The position numbers and the translations under genes were made by a program. From Isoetes taiwanensis (taxonomy: Eukaryota; Streptophyta; Lycopodiopsida; Isoetales; Isoetaceae): DNA of 64,000 nt. Below, in pieces: positions 9,787 through 22,079 of this stretch. Location of the stretch: the NCBI GenBank assembly GCA_021234155.1, contig JAJEKV010000016.1, forward strand, positions 4,363,896 to 4,427,895, written 5' to 3'. The notes under the pieces were generated by a model. It made no database searches and was not told the origin of the DNA. It saw only the letters and a list, made by a program, of their open reading frames with translations. Every line of letters starts with the position of its first letter. Positions within the stretch are counted from its first letter, which is position 1.

Positions 9787-10345
9787 ACATCAATTAAGAT
9801 ACCTTGTGAAAATATGGTTAATCGATGATATCCAAGACCTACAAACTGCTTTTTGAGGATCTTTGAATATGGCCTTCCGAAGATATTTCAATTCCGCTAT
9901 GCTCTCTTTAATGTCTTCTAGAGCCCGATGTTTATTCTGCTTTGCAGGCAATTTTGATGCATCTGGAAGTGAACGCATTCAATATCTTTCTTTCCCTAAT
10001 TGAAACGAAAAAGCTCATACCTTTTGGAAACCATCTGCACCGTGCTAACATCCACAAGCACATGTGAGAAATGAGATGCAAGAGTTGGCATGTACTTCTG
10101 TGAGCAGCAAACCATGAACATATATTATCACCCATTGAAAACGAAACTATTGCATATTGGACATAGGCTCCAAATGTGATAATAGTGACAAGCACAAAGT
10201 TCTTGCCAACGAGGAACTAATTCAGAGCCAGATTGCAGTACTCGCATGGAGAGTAAATCAGTGTAGACAGAATTCCCAGCAAGCTGAGCTTTTCCTTGAA
10301 CGGTATATTGCTGGATGAATTTTAACATCTGCAGCACCAACGTTC
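9787..10345 (-). pseudogene. Captured oligoribonuclease (REXO2-type exonuclease) gene fragment
   Basis: Minus-strand exon-like blocks match, in order, the DEDDh 3'-5' exoribonuclease that degrades very short RNAs. They are QLAGNSVYTDLLSM (10230-10345; normally LAGNSVY with a substrate-contacting region), KYMPTLASHFSHVLVDVSTV (10021-10097; ends in the DVST motif) and KHRALEDIKESIAELKYLRK (9787-9962; carries the catalytic His and Asp of the HRAxxDI motif). GT-AG introns between blocks are retained, for example donor at 10020 and acceptor at 9963, so this is DNA-level capture and not a retrocopy. The N-terminal catalytic WxDxEMTGL block is not visible. It lies upstream of a Helitron 3' end at 12811, consistent with Helitron gene capture. 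Confidence 0.8.
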
Positions 10346-12783
10346 AATCCATAAAGTTGTGATTGTAGAAGACATTTAGGAAATTGGTAAAAACAAATCA
10401 CAGAAATACTGGATTTATTAGATTCCTTATAAAATGAATTCTGCATAAATAGAACTAGCAAGAACTGAACATGAATGATGACCTACAGCAGACAAGGAAA
10501 GGAAGGCACCACTGTTTATGAAAATACGGAAAGATAACATAGATAACTCCATAGGGGGCCTTTTTGGTCATCAAAGCTATCACTACTTGGAACATCTGAT
10601 ACGAGAGCATGCAATTCATATGGCATAGCTTTCGGATTCTACTAAAAACTAACATGAGAGCCTTTGCATAGTTAAAAGCCAACCTCCAGACCTGCCTGCT
10701 TTACCATAATCTTCTAAAGCATGAATGCTTTGGCGGCCTAGCTCCATTTTTTCTCAAGACTTATGGTGACCAAGCTCCCGCCAAGTAGATCCTTGGAGCA
10801 GATTCGGCGATGCTTCATGGCAGCTGGGCTTAATTCAGCACATCAACAGAGTAAGATTCATCAGAGAATTGTTGTTTTATTGACCCACGAGACTTTAACT
10901 AATTTTCTCTTTGTTTGATTCACAGCAAATCATTTAGGCAAGCTCTAATTCGGCAAGCTACGGCAATTGCAATCCGGTATTAATCTATTTTTTGATTTAC
11001 ATATACTCTCCCCTCTATTATTTCTTAACATTAAGCTTTCCCCTGTTCTGCTCAATCTTTTTACCATCAAGAATCACTATTTTGAAATGTAGTTTAGGTC
11101 TTCTGAAACTTGATACGGATACTGGATCCAATGGCAACTTTCAAAGATGTATATATGCTGATATGCTCTTCAAGAATCTGCATGGTAGTTGAAAAATCTT
11201 GGAGTCTCCATGTTTGGCCTATAATAGTTATGGGTCTGCATAGAATTAAATCCTTGAGGGATACAAACAAAGTATCTAAGAAGATTACCAGGACATAATA
11301 TCATGCTATAAGAACTCATCACATATAGGAAGTTCAGGGGCCAGTCTGCAGGATCACCCTTGCAAGCCAAATTGCATCAATCTACCATCTGCACGCCATT
11401 TTGCATCCTTCTAGATCACCAACGGGACATGTTAAGGGCCTTTAATCATTTGGTATCTGTATATGTGGGCAATCTCTTAACTTTTTGCTTATTTCGTGCA
11501 ATGCAGATTTTTCTCAAACGCATTGGAAGATTTTGAGTAGGGATTAATATCTGCCAGACTTAAGCTTCTCTGGCGACCATTCTATTCTGGATGTGCACGA
11601 TCTTCCTTAAGCTAAGCTTTATGTTTCGGTTCAGTGACTTATTACAATAAAACTAATAAGGATTGCTTTTGACAGCGTTCTAGGAAAATGTCCCATGGAA
11701 GAAAGTGGAATGATAAGAAAGATGCATCAAAATATTCTAAACAGTCCCATTTGTATCACTAAGATTTTTTTCAATCCTCCATATGGTTGGAGTAGATGCT
11801 CAAATCTGAGTGATTCCAAGGCATTCTAGCCAAGGTATGGTATTGCATAGTTCAAGACCTTAGTTAAAGTAGTCTTGAATATGGCTTTGTTTGCTATCTC
11901 TATTCAGGAATTTTGGAAGCAAAAGGAAGTCTTTTATACTTCTTTCTCATTCAACTTTAAGCATCATTTGGTTTATTTCATAGACTGAGCATTTCACTCT
12001 AGGTTGCTTTGGCAGCAATGTAATTATGATAAAAAGGTGGAGCCACGTGGGATATTAGTTGGTCTATTTCTTCGTGCTTTTACATTCTGGTGTACCATTG
12101 ATGAAGACAAGCATTACATGCAAGAACAAGTGGGGACGTTTAAAAGGATGCAATTTGATCAGACTAAAAGAACCCTTTTCCTGTCAAAAAATGTTGTTCC
12201 ATATTTCTATATTTTCTGGCTTTGTAACACATCGTAATATCTATAAAATTGGTTTTCCTTGCTATAAAGCAACGTCTAATAATGCAGTATTTATTGCAGT
12301 TTTATTTAGAAGGTCTATGCATATGTAAATGCAGCTCCCATAGAGCATGTACCCCTTATTCATGATTCTAAACTTTGGCCAAAAAATGTCTTCATTGGCT
12401 GCACATTATAATGATTGGTAAATAGGTTCATCATGATTTCTTCTCTGTTTAAGTGTTTAATTTTCAGCATGGCGCATAAGATATAATTAAGACATAATTT
12501 CCACAACGACATTTTTTCCATCTCTTGACAATTTGCATTTAAAGTTGGTTTCAGAGTCCCTTTTCTAATGTTTTAGGCCTTTGCTAAATGATGTTTATTA
12601 CCTTTTCCAAATTTCAGATTATAAGCATGTAATTTTGGGTTTGTGATTTCGAATATCAATTTCAATGGTGATATAGACAATTTATAAGGGATGTAGCTGA
12701 AGGGAAGTGCAAAGTTCCAACAATGCAATGTCGTCAAATGCAATGTTTTGAAGGCGTCCCAACATTTGTAGATTCCAAATCAT
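10346..12783. other. Probable Helitron body without an identifiable gene
   Basis: There are only short frames. A minus-strand block at about 10540-10660 reads NPKAMPYELHALVSDVPSSD and might be the N-terminal exon of the captured gene, but I cannot verify it. The rest is AT-rich DNA, plausibly captured intron or flanking DNA ending at the Helitron terminus. Confidence 0.4.
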
Positions 12784-12811
12784 GCCCAGCAACGCTGGGC
12801 ACCATGACTAG
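12784..12811 (+). mobile_element. Helitron 3' terminus (hairpin plus CTAG)
   Basis: GCCCAGC-aac-GCTGGGC (12784-12800) is followed by ACCATGA and CTAG (12808-12811), then T. The DNA that follows matches the interior of the hAT element at 49407-50010 (TAAACTAGA...AGCTAAACTAGCCCG). In the intact copy the junction reads CCTA then TAAACTAG. The Helitron therefore landed exactly between A and T inside a hAT element, as Helitrons do. Confidence 0.82.
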
Positions 12812-13068
12812 TAAACTAGAGTGATGTCAGCTAAACTAGCCCGAAATTCATTCTAAAAGTTTCTATGGCTTCGCTAAACAATACAAAATTTCACTCTCTT
12901 ACTTTCTAACGTTTGGCTAAAGAGCTCCAGGATTGGTGTAGTCCCGAAAAAAGTTAAGCTAAAATTATTATTTTTTTCCCAATTTTTTCCATTTACTTTA
13001 GCCAATTTTTTTTTGAAAATGTGCTAAAAAATCGCCAAATAGCTAAGTTTAGCCCTTAAATTATTCCA
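12812..13068. mobile_element. Right half of a hAT element cut by the Helitron
   Basis: The segment is nearly identical to 49750-50010, sharing AGCTAAACTAGCCCGAAATT, GTTTGGCTAAAGAGCTC and the terminal TTAAATTATTCCATG. It ends in the same CATGGAATAATTTA-type inverted terminus. The bases after it, ATTTACAG, would be one 8-bp target copy. The left half was not found upstream within the window. Confidence 0.75.
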
Positions 13069-13144
13069 TGATTTACAGCATAAGTTATTGCATAACTATG
13101 TCACAGAAGACCTGTACATCATTCTGCAACTGTTATGGATGGTG

Positions 13145-13930
13145 TCTCTTTGACCAGAAACACCAAGTATATGACCAGAAACACCTGCTATTTTTGCCAG
13201 ACATCTTGGTGTTTCTGGCCAAGTTAGTGGTGTTTCTGGCCATATTCTTGGTGTTTCTGGCCTTTTAGGTGGTGTTTCTGGCCACACCTTTGGTGTTTCT
13301 GGCCAGAAAAGTGGTGTTTCAAGCCACATCCTTGGTGTTTCTGGCCACAAGAATAGAACATGTAAAACATTGAGTGGTGTTTGCCATTTAGGTGGTGTTT
13401 CTGGCCATTTAGGTGGTGTTTCTGGCCAATTGAGTGGTGTTTCTGGCCAGGCAAGTTGTGTTTCTGGCCAATTTGAGTGGTGTTTCTGGCCAATTGAGTG
13501 GTGTTTCTGGGCAAGTGTTGTGAGCACATATTTGCAACCTCCAATTAGAATACAATATCTAGAACATTGAGAAGGATAATTGGAATACAATATATAGAAC
13601 ATTGAGACCTCTAAATGGAATACAATATCTAAAACATTGAGAAGAGTGGTTGCAATACAATATCTAAAACCTTGAATTGCAACTTTCAACAAGTGAGTGC
13701 AACCCCTTGCAGAAATATGAGTGCCACATCCATGGTGTTTCTGGCCACAAGAGTACAACATGTAAAACATTGAGTGGTGTTTAAGGTAGTGATGTTTCTG
13801 GCCATTTTGGTGGTGTTTCTGGCCAATTTGAGTGGTGTTTCTGGCCAATTGAGTGGTGTTTCTAGCCAAGCCAGTGGTGTTTCTGGCCAAGTCTTGGTGT
13901 TTCTGGACATAAGCATGGTTACTTAACATA
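13145..13930. repeat. Array of about 22 TGGTGTTTCTGGCCA units, period about 20 bp
   Basis: From 13150 the motif appears first as CCAGAAACACC, then from 13205 as TGGTGTTTCTGGCCA with 4-6 variable bases between units. There are two blocks, 13205-13515 and 13733-13910. Between them, 13530-13680 has about four copies of an AATACAATATCTA(G/A)AACATTGAGA unit (about 38 bp). Long open frames across the array are repeat artefacts. Confidence 0.9.
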
Positions 13931-14251
13931 AGTTACTTAACAGCAAGATTACTTAACAGCAAAATTGGATTGAAAATCCATATGTATCCATATGTATCCA
14001 AAAGGAGCAACTATAGTATCTTTCAAATTATCAGAAGTCATCAAAACATGGAGCACACATATGACTAATGATCTTAATAGTGCAATATTCAAGCAATATA
14101 CCCCTTTATGCTAACTGCAGCATCCATGGTCAGACCCCCTTGGCATTGCCTCCACCATCACCTAAGAGCAACATGGCATTTACCACTTAACATTACTATC
14201 CGCAAGTAGAGGAAATAATTTCAAAGAGAGTGTTAGAATTATTGCAATATC

Positions 14252-16957
14252 TTAACATCGTGTGATATGATCTTCGCATTCCTTCGAGAAAACGCTAAGT
14301 GAAATCCTCTTCTTCCTCTTCTTGTGGCTCTCCACGAAAGGTACTGGTCTAGCAATGGTGTTCCCATTGAAGTCTTGTACCATGGCTAGACTCGGTGCCA
14401 TGGTATTGACATTTCTACTTTCACTTAGCCTTGCCAGCTTATTGCTAAGTTCAGCTAAAAGGAACCTAGCTTGATTCCATATCTGGGGGCTCCTAGCAAT
14501 GGTCTCCTTGAGACCTGCCATTGTCTCCTCTATGCTCTGTAACACCTTGGGGTTTTCACTCAAACGAGCCCCAATTTTACAATCCAATTCTTCATCATCG
14601 GATGCAACTCCTGTGCATGGCCCCTCTTCCCAAGAAGGCATGGTGTCATCATATGCCTCGGCAAAGGACCTTAGATTGGACAGCCCGCCAGCCTGAGAAC
14701 CATGTAAAGTACCACAAAACCTTAGAATGTCTTTCTCTTTGTACTTGGACATCATCCTAATCACCTTAACTTGATGCTTGCACATATTCCCTTTCATACC
14801 CCATGGACAATCACATGATGACCAATGTTCATGTGCAACCTCCACTAAGTAAGGCAAAGCCTCTCGGTTATCATCCCAGTTGTCCATGTTTTGACTCCAC
14901 ACCTCGGCTCTCCCCTCCTTGAAGTTCAGCCATCTAACAGCTACATCTGGAAGTTCTCGAGCACCTATGATGGCAGTCTCAACTATGTGCTCCTGTCTCT
15001 TGTTGGCTTTAAAACCCGAATCCTTCATGAACCTATCAAAGGACAAGTGAGTTTGTAATGTACCTGTAAGCATGTAAATGAGCCAATCTATTCTCCCTCC
15101 TCTCAAGGCATGCTTGGATACCCCTAATCTCCTCTTCATGTGTGAATGGTAGGACTCTATACCAGCATTAGTCTCTTGATTAGCGTGTGGATACATCCTT
15201 GTGGCAATTATCCAATGTGTGATGTTATTGGTCCAAACTCTATTCATATACCTCACAACCCTCTTCCACATCTTGTACTTTTCCTTGAATTCTTCCAACA
15301 ACTTCTTGGCCTCTTTGGTGCATGCTTCCACATAATCACTAGTCCTTCTTGGGTCAATATCTACTTTAGTGTCATACATAATACGACCGAGCTCCTTAAA
15401 CATTTCCCCCCTAACTTTCTTGTTCTTCACGTGTTTTAAAAGCAATTTCATCCAGTTTCTTCGAACATGCCAAATACACAACTGAATTTTCGTTTCGGGC
15501 CAAACATCCTTCAAGGCATTGATCTCAGCCTGTGCATCATCTACAATGAAGCATGCAGGTTCCCAAGTTGGGTCTTCACTATGTATGCGGTTCTTCATTG
15601 CAATCAGCCAAGGATGGATGTCCTCCTTGGTGGCACTAGAGGATAGAACCCAAGCAACAGGGACACCGTTTCCATGCGTGTCATAAACTAGCAAGGTATA
15701 AAGGCTGTAGTAGTGGTCATTGGTCTTGAAGGTTGAATCCAAGGCTACAGCATTCCCCCTTCCATGCTCTAACAGGATCTTCATTTGAAACGGTGTGATG
15801 ATGCCCAATGTGAAAGGGACTCCCTCCTGATACATGAACACATATTCTGGATGTAAATCAACCCACATCCTAACACTTGTGGCCACATTCTTGTGCAGCA
15901 TCCACGTGTCAGCAGCCAGCTTGCAGGACAAATTATATAAATCATCGATGGCTAAGAATGCATCTCTGTTCTTGGGGGCATTGGGATCCATCCTCTTTTC
16001 TATCTCCCATTGTTCCTCGTGTTGACGGAAAACCTCTTGGGGAGTGTGGTTATGGAGCAACTGTTGGTAGGCCCAAGCCTTCTTACCCTTTGATAGCCAT
16101 GGAGCTACATCATGCCTTGTTCTTGCACATTGGGGATCCTCAAATCCATGGCAGACTTTCTCTTCATTATCAATGTGCCTCATCTCATAGTATGTAATTT
16201 TACATATCTCAGGCCTCAAATACAACTGCTTCACCTGAAAGTGGCACCTGCAACCTCGCCGAATACTCATTCCTCTTCTCTGTCTCCTTGAGTAGGAAGG
16301 ATTCTTCTTCTTTTCTTCAGCAATTAGAGCTCGGGTTATTTTAACTTTGACCTCCCGAGAACGTTCACGATAATCTTCAGGGCCATAGCTGCACCAGTAG
16401 CTACAATTGAGAAATAGTTGTTCAGTTACAAACCTAAGCAATAAGTCTCAAGAATAAAGCTAAGTTACAGCTGAGAAATAACAGTTCCCGGTTCACTTCA
16501 CTTGAAATTCCATGAATCCAAATGAAACTGAATGACAAATCAATTCACTTACTTGGTTATTTTAAGGTGGGCATTTTGGTCGACTCTTTTCTTGGCAGAT
16601 CCCTCTTCTCTACCCCGAGATCCATGCTTCCCCGGTTGGTGTTGCACCACAGCAAATTCTGCTCCCCTTCCACGAAATCTTGCACCACGTTTGTGGGGAT
16701 ATAGCATGCATGCACCGGAATAGTTTGGTGTCCAGTAGGTTACTTGCACAACTGTGAGAATCTTTGCTCTATCTCCCATTGCAATTGCAGTCTCGAAAAT
16801 ACACCGATGGGGGGATCTTGAACTAGGAGATGTAAAAGTCTGGAAGACAAAAATTACTAAGTTACAAAGATTTGGCACACTGCTAAAACTAAACCCAATG
16901 TCCACCTCTATATAACCTTACCTGTTCTACCTGGATGCCATTATCCTCTGCCTCCAT
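14252..16957 (-). CDS. MULE transposase, three exons, 823 codons open
   Basis: It encodes a Mutator-superfamily DDE transposase that cuts and reinserts its element in the nucleus. Predicted exons are 16957-16922 (ATG at 16957), 16839-16553 and 16400-14252. Donors GTAAGG and GTAAGTG and acceptors TTCCAG and TTGTAG are visible, and the phases add to 2472 bases (823 residues plus stop). The catalytic Asp is in VALDSTFKTN (about residue 329). A second acidic site is in CFIVDDAQAEINAL (about 395), followed by LCIWHVRRNW. The third acidic residue is probably in NAGIESYHSHMK (about 523). A SWIM zinc finger, CDCPWGMKGNMCKH, sits at about 637-650. The C-terminus is Lys/Arg-rich. No internal stop or frameshift is seen, so it may be active or recent. 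Splice sites are predicted, not proven. Confidence 0.88.
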
Positions 16958-17189
16958 GCGGCCCGCCCGAGTTCCAATCCAATGGATCTTTTGAGCGGGG
17001 GCGGCGGACCGTTTTACGTGGTAACAAAAAGATCCCCAATTCCGTTTGAATTGGGCCGGAAACACCCCACCAACCTTGGGATGAAAATACCACCACCACA
17101 TTCATTAAATGCACCTGTACAAATAAGTACAGGGGACACTGCCACAGTTACAAGTCAAAAAAAGTGTCACGTCCAACTGTCCAACTGCC

Positions 17190-17400
17190 TTCAAAAAACA
17201 TCAGTGGTGTTTCTGGACAAAAAACCGCGCGGTTCAGTTGCGCGGTTGAAGATGGCCGGGATGCATGGATCCTCGGGCGTCCTGGGCATCGATGCATCCA
17301 TGGACCAGTGCATGGGCATGCATTGGGTGTTTCTGGACGTCCAGAAACACCAGAGGCAAATTGTCCAGAAACACCGGATCCCGGACTCGATATACGGACG
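17190..17400. repeat. Right subterminal region of the MULE
   Basis: It contains GGTGTTTCTGGAC at about 17205 and 17328 and the inverse GTCCAGAAACACC at about 17337 and 17362. The two middle ones form a palindrome around GGACGTCC. A second small foldback, AACCGCGCGGTT, lies at about 17222-17233. The motif matches the left array, supporting a role as a transposase-binding subterminal sequence. That role is inference. Confidence 0.6.
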
Positions 17401-18239
17401 CCCGTGTAAGACATGTCTTTGAGAGATATGGAGACAATGTTTTCTTTCAATGAGAAAAGCAAGATCTGTAGATGATGTTGCATCTGCAAGGTTCTTGAGC
17501 CTTCTGGGATTCAACTCAAATGACTTCACAATCTAGCTTGCATCTTTGGCGGTAGGGATTCCTCAAGTCGAACTTGAACATGAATATCCTCTCTTCGCAC
17601 TTTATGGTCAAGCTTGGAGATTCTTTCTCAGAGTGAGTGCCCTCAGTAGGCTCGCTTGAACCCATTTGTTCAATATGAAGCGGTATGAAGTTGAAGCGCA
17701 GGTTTTCTGCAATGAATACAGATACAACATTCATTGTTCAAAGTACATAATTGTTTACCATGACTGTGGCTGTTGTATATTTGTAAAACATGTGGTAAGG
17801 AACTGTAAAAATATAAGTGATATATATATTGCAATGTATTTTACAAACTTCTAATAATATATCATTGTATTTTACAAACTTCTAATAAGTTCACATCTTT
17901 CGTATAGTCAAGCTTCTTCATTCCTCCCCAAGGAAGCATAGGTACATCATTTCCTTGCTTACACAGTGCCTTTTATGTATAAATATAAGCTGCCTGAAGT
18001 CCGGTCCCCAGGGGAGCATAGGTACGTCATTTCTTTGCTTATCCAGTTCCTTTTATATATAAATATAAGCTCCATGAATTCATCTCGGCTTCTTAGCACT
18101 ATTTCGAAAGGATTATTTTTGTCTTCGTGAAGAAGTATAACAAAATCTGAAAAATTGATAAACTTGGCATTGCAAAATAGGGATTGGGTGTCTAAAGGTA
18201 GCTTATTTCCCACTAATAAGAAAGTTTTTGTCTCCCACC
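17401..18239. other. No gene; a 73-bp tandem duplication at 17927-18075
   Basis: The sequence GGGAGCATAGGTAC...AAATATAAGCT occurs at about 17927-17998 and again at about 18001-18075 with several differences. Otherwise the stretch is AT-rich, with an ATATATTGCAATG / TTACAAACTTCTAATAA duplication at about 17830-17890. No coding signal. Confidence 0.6.
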
Positions 18240-18641
18240 TCTGGAGATGATGATGAGATAGTTGAGGATAAAATTAAGCCCTCTGATGAGATAGTTAAGG
18301 AAAAAATTAAGCCCTCGTTGTCTTTGTCTTTGGCGGATTATGTTGTAAAATCAAAAGAGAGAAGTATTTCAGCTCACAAGCTTGAAAATGCAAGGTGCTA
18401 GGAGATTAAAAATATTGCACAACCTATTGAAGTTGGTAACAGAGAAATATCACTGTAGCATAGCCTCAAGGCAGTGGTGAGATTGCTAGAGACACAAATT
18501 TTTAAGCAAGAGAGACCATATGGAGAAATAGAAGAAAACAGGGACTCTTTGACAGCTAGACTGATGTCATTGGCTCTGGCTTGCCATTCTCAACTTTCGA
18601 AGCAAGAAATAAATCTTAACCTTGAAGAGCAAGCTAATAAG
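18240..18641 (+). pseudogene. Unidentified host-gene exon fragment
   Basis: A plus-strand frame reads acidic, plant-like protein: SLSLADYVVKSKERSIS, then a stop, then IKNIAQPIEVGNREISL, a stop, then HSLKAVVRLLETQIFKQERP and YGEIEENRDSLTARLMSLAL. It ends in QANK followed by the splice donor GTAAGT (18642). Two in-frame stops suggest a pseudogene or captured fragment. The helical, charged composition suggests a coiled-coil region. I do not recognise the family. Confidence 0.5.
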
Positions 18642-18699
18642 GTAAGTTTTTTCAGATATCATATGTTATATAACGTGCTATTAGAAGAAGTAACGTGAT

Positions 18700-20060
18700 G
18701 GAAATAACACCCAGACATTGTACAAAGCTAACTCAACAAAAGCTAACTCAACAAAGCACAAAATAGCGGCTGCGACGTCCCACGCACATTAGGTTAGGTT
18801 ATTTTGTAATACCCCTTCTGAATGCTAACTATCAATTGAAAAGCCACATAGAAGACTTAGGCTAATACGGCATAGGGCATGGTTTATCAGGAAATCTGCA
18901 ACTTCTCCATGATAGCTTTAAAAATTCTAGTTCATCCTCTTCTATCTTGGTCTTGGTTATCTTGATCTTTATTTCCAAGCTCTTAAAGCTTCTTTTCTCT
19001 ATTTTCATATTTGACCCTTCTTTCTTGGGGCGATGTCTTGCCCTCTTGTGAATCTCCATTTTCCTTGTGGTGCATACATAGGCTTATTAAACTCTTCCAA
19101 ATTGATATCAAATCCCATCTATTTATCCAATGATCTATGCAATCTTTTTATCTATCTCTAAGAGCAAACCTTTTCGATTCACATCCATCAAATGAAAACA
19201 GTAGAACTATCTCCATCTCTATGGTTTCACTATAACTTTTGGGTACCTACAAACCACTCCATGTGCAAATCTAGTTTAGAAATTTATCAAATGTTAAGAC
19301 ATTAGTAGTGATTTACTACTGGGGAGGTTTAGAGCCAAAGGAATGTTCGTGGCGGCCTTGGCCGCCGCGATAAATTTCTTGTATGGTTAATAGTTATATG
19401 GTTACCTAAAAGTATAAAATAATGTTAAAGGTTAATGGTTATATATGGTTAATGGTTATATTATATATGAATGGTTATATATGGTTAATGGTTATATGGT
19501 TATCACTCATATATAATTCAGTTTTATTTTTTGTTTGAAGGTATTTATTTGCTGCTATTTTGTTTGAAGCTATTTGGTGGTGACACGTGTCTACAAGCAG
19601 TAATAGAACCTAATAAATGTAGTGATGTCATACTGGATTTGGTCTCAAACTTGAGTGATTGCCCTCCTTTCTGAGCTTCCAGATTACTTCTCAAGTGCCC
19701 GCGTCAATCGGAGCAGCTTCATCCCACCGCGGGGCGACAAGGAGATGCTCTGTTCTGTTGAGCGTATGTGCCAAGGCAAGAGGGGCTTCCATACGAAGCA
19801 GGCCTCTGGGCACAGATACCCAAGGGCAACAATTAGGCGCAATTTACAAGGGCAAAAACTAGGCGCCAAAACTCATTCTAAGCCTTCAATCTGTGCCATT
19901 GATCTGTGCCCTCAATCTCAACCATTAAGTTTCAGAGCCAATAAGAGCATAGGACATGGATCAAGATCTCTACCGTTCATTTTGACCATTGAGTAAAATA
20001 CAGTTTACCACGCGTGCATAAAAATATTATTTGATTAAAAAGAAGGTGGAGGCGACAGAG
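18700..20060. other. No recognisable gene; AT-rich tandem tract inside
   Basis: A degenerate ATGGTTAATGGTTATAT repeat runs from about 19381 to 19506. A GGCGGCCTTGGCCGCCGC palindrome lies at 19352-19369. The stretch 19655-20000 has overlapping short frames on both strands with no recognisable motif. Confidence 0.5.
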
Positions 20061-20064
20061 CGCC

Positions 20065-20765
20065 CATGTGGCATATTTGAGCCACCTTGGCATGTTTGAG
20101 CCTAGGTGCATGTTGGAGCCTAGGTGGCGTGTTTGAGCCACCTTGGCATGTTGGTGCCTAAGTGGCATGTTTGAGTTAACTTGGCATGTTGGAGCCTAGG
20201 CGACATGCTTGAGCCACCTTGGCATATTGGATCTCGCGTGGCATGTTTGAGCCATCTTGGCATGTTTGAGCCTAGGTGGCATGTTGGAACCCACATGGCA
20301 TGTTTGAGTCTAGGTGGCATATTGGAACCTAGGTGGCGTGTTTTAGCCATCTTGGCATGTTTGAGGCACCTTGGCATGTTAGTGCCTAGGTGGCATGTTG
20401 GAGCCTGCATGGCATGCTTGAGCCTAGGTGGCATGTTGGAGCCTAGGTGGCATCTTGGAGCCTAGGTGGCATGTTAGAGACCACGTGGCATGAGCTTAGG
20501 TGGCATGTTGGAGCCTAGGTTGGAGCTTAGGTGGCTCAAACATGCCACGTCGACTCCAACATGCCACCTAAGCTCCAAGTACATGCCAAGGTGGCTCAAA
20601 CATGCCACATGGACTCCAACATGCCACCTAGGCTCCAACATGCTACCTAGGCTCAAACATGCCAAGGTGGCTCAAACATGCCAGGTGGGCTCCAACATGC
20701 CACCTAGGCTCAACATGCCAAGGTGGCTCAGGCATGCCACCTAAGCTCAAGCATGCCACCTAGGC
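20065..20765. repeat. Array of 19-20-bp TGGCATGTT(G/T)GAGCC units, inverting at about 20525
   Basis: Units alternate between GGCATGTTGGAGCCTAGGT and GGCATGTTTGAGCCACCTT types. Up to about 20520 they read in this orientation, and after about 20525 in the complement (CAACATGCCACCTAGGCTC). The array therefore contains its own inversion point. GGTGGC and GCCACC within neighbouring units are complementary, so single strands could fold locally. Confidence 0.9.
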
Positions 20766-22079
20766 ACTCCAAGTGGTGACATGGCATGCCAAGTAAGCAA
20801 GGCCAAGTTTTGACTAGGCCAAAAATGAAAAGATATCCATCTTTGGTCTTTTGATTGGGTGATGTTGGCAAATTTTGAGTGACATATGGCTAGATGATGG
20901 TGACGTGGACATGATGACTAGAACTTTATGCAAGAAATATGATAACCTTTGGAATTTTTGGTAGAGGAGTTTGGCAAGGGATAGAATAGAGGGATCTTGA
21001 AGAACTTAAAAGCCTGACGTACTTCCACAAATCGAACCAGGCCAGGACTTTGCACGGCTTCCTCACCAGAGGGAAGAGGCCAGACCCCAGGAGATGGACC
21101 TCAGAAATGTTGCCGAGGCAGCCTTTCCTGCCAGCGCTCCTCCGGGAGGGAAAATGCCAATGCCCCCCCCTCCCGGAGCTCGGTTTCCCTATCCGACCGT
21201 TGAATCCGCTGTTCAAGTAACCTGTTTCGAGAAGGTTCACAAAAATTCAAGATCCGTCCGGGAGAACTTATCAAACTGCAAAGCGTCCTCCCGCGAAACC
21301 CAAGTGTTTTGTCGGTCAGGCAATATAAAGGCTCCAGTACTGAGATTCGACTTCGGCAGATCATCCCAAATGCCGAAATTACCCTAGGGACCAAGTTATA
21401 CGGTCATTTTTGGCAACGAAAGAAACACGAACCCTATACATGGCAGTATTCTACGGCCACCTCTTAGGCCAATTGACTACAAACATGTTGGACATGAGCG
21501 ACTTTGGCACTTCTTGGAGAAGGAGTGGTCTTTTGCCCACGAAACTTGGTCTCCAGGGTAATATCGACATTTTGAGTCTATTAGCAGAGTCAGTAAACAG
21601 TTTCGGAGTGGGAGAGTTGCCTGTTCGGGGCCAGGGCCTTCGGGAGAGGACCTTTGGGGCGAACTGAAAGGTCCATCTTCTGGCATCAACACCCTTCCTC
21701 TACGTGATGACATTGTGCAAGATCCTGGTCGAATCTGACTAGGATATAGCCTTCGAAACATAAACCTTGTGTGTTGCTAGGTTATTGAAGGGTTTATGTT
21801 ATGGAGGTCAAGTTTTAGTCAGTTGCACTTGCGACATGGTCGAGAAGCTGCAGTAAAAACATGAAACAATAGGAACTGACAAAATGGGGTTTGCATTTAT
21901 GGTGGCAATTAGAAGTCGAGAGCGTCTTTTGCAATAGCAAAATTGTTTGGGATCATTCAGGATGGCCAATAGTTCTAAACTCTGTTATTTCAGTTGCCTT
22001 GGCCGCGTGTTTAGAAAAGATGCACCTAGTTATCCAAGAAAACGACCACGTTTTGGCCTCCGAAACGTAAACCCTGTGT
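20766..22079. repeat. Foldback left arm A
   Basis: This is unique arm sequence whose inverse complement appears at 22080-22989 (inner part) and at 23926-25262 (nearly full length). Landmarks are AGATATCCATCTTTGGTCTT, CTCCTCTACC-type inverse pairs, and GTGTGTTGCTAGGTTATTG, which occurs near 21767 and again at the centre (about 22075). Identity between arms looks roughly 85-90 percent by eye, so the structure is not recent. Confidence 0.75.

Larger units (their letters stand above)
13145..17400 (-). mobile_element. MULE transposon with internal transposase gene
   Basis: A Mutator-like transposase gene (14252-16957, minus) is bracketed by DNA rich in the same core motif, TGTTTCTGG(C/A)C. The left side has a long array (13145-13930). 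The right side has at least four copies in both orientations (about 17201-17380). Shared subterminal motifs on both sides suggest these are the element ends. Exact terminal inverted repeats and a 9-bp target duplication could not be fixed, so both borders are approximate. Confidence 0.6.

Noticed and set aside
13096-13929. 277-codon minus-strand open frame (repeats of WPETP and ARNTTQ)
   Set aside because: It is produced by the 20-bp TGTTTCTGGCC array; all frames stay open because the period avoids stops. No protein signal.
16549-16905. Separate gene upstream of the MULE transposase
   Set aside because: The block fits as exon 2 of the transposase with exact splice phases on both sides, so it is better read as part of that gene.
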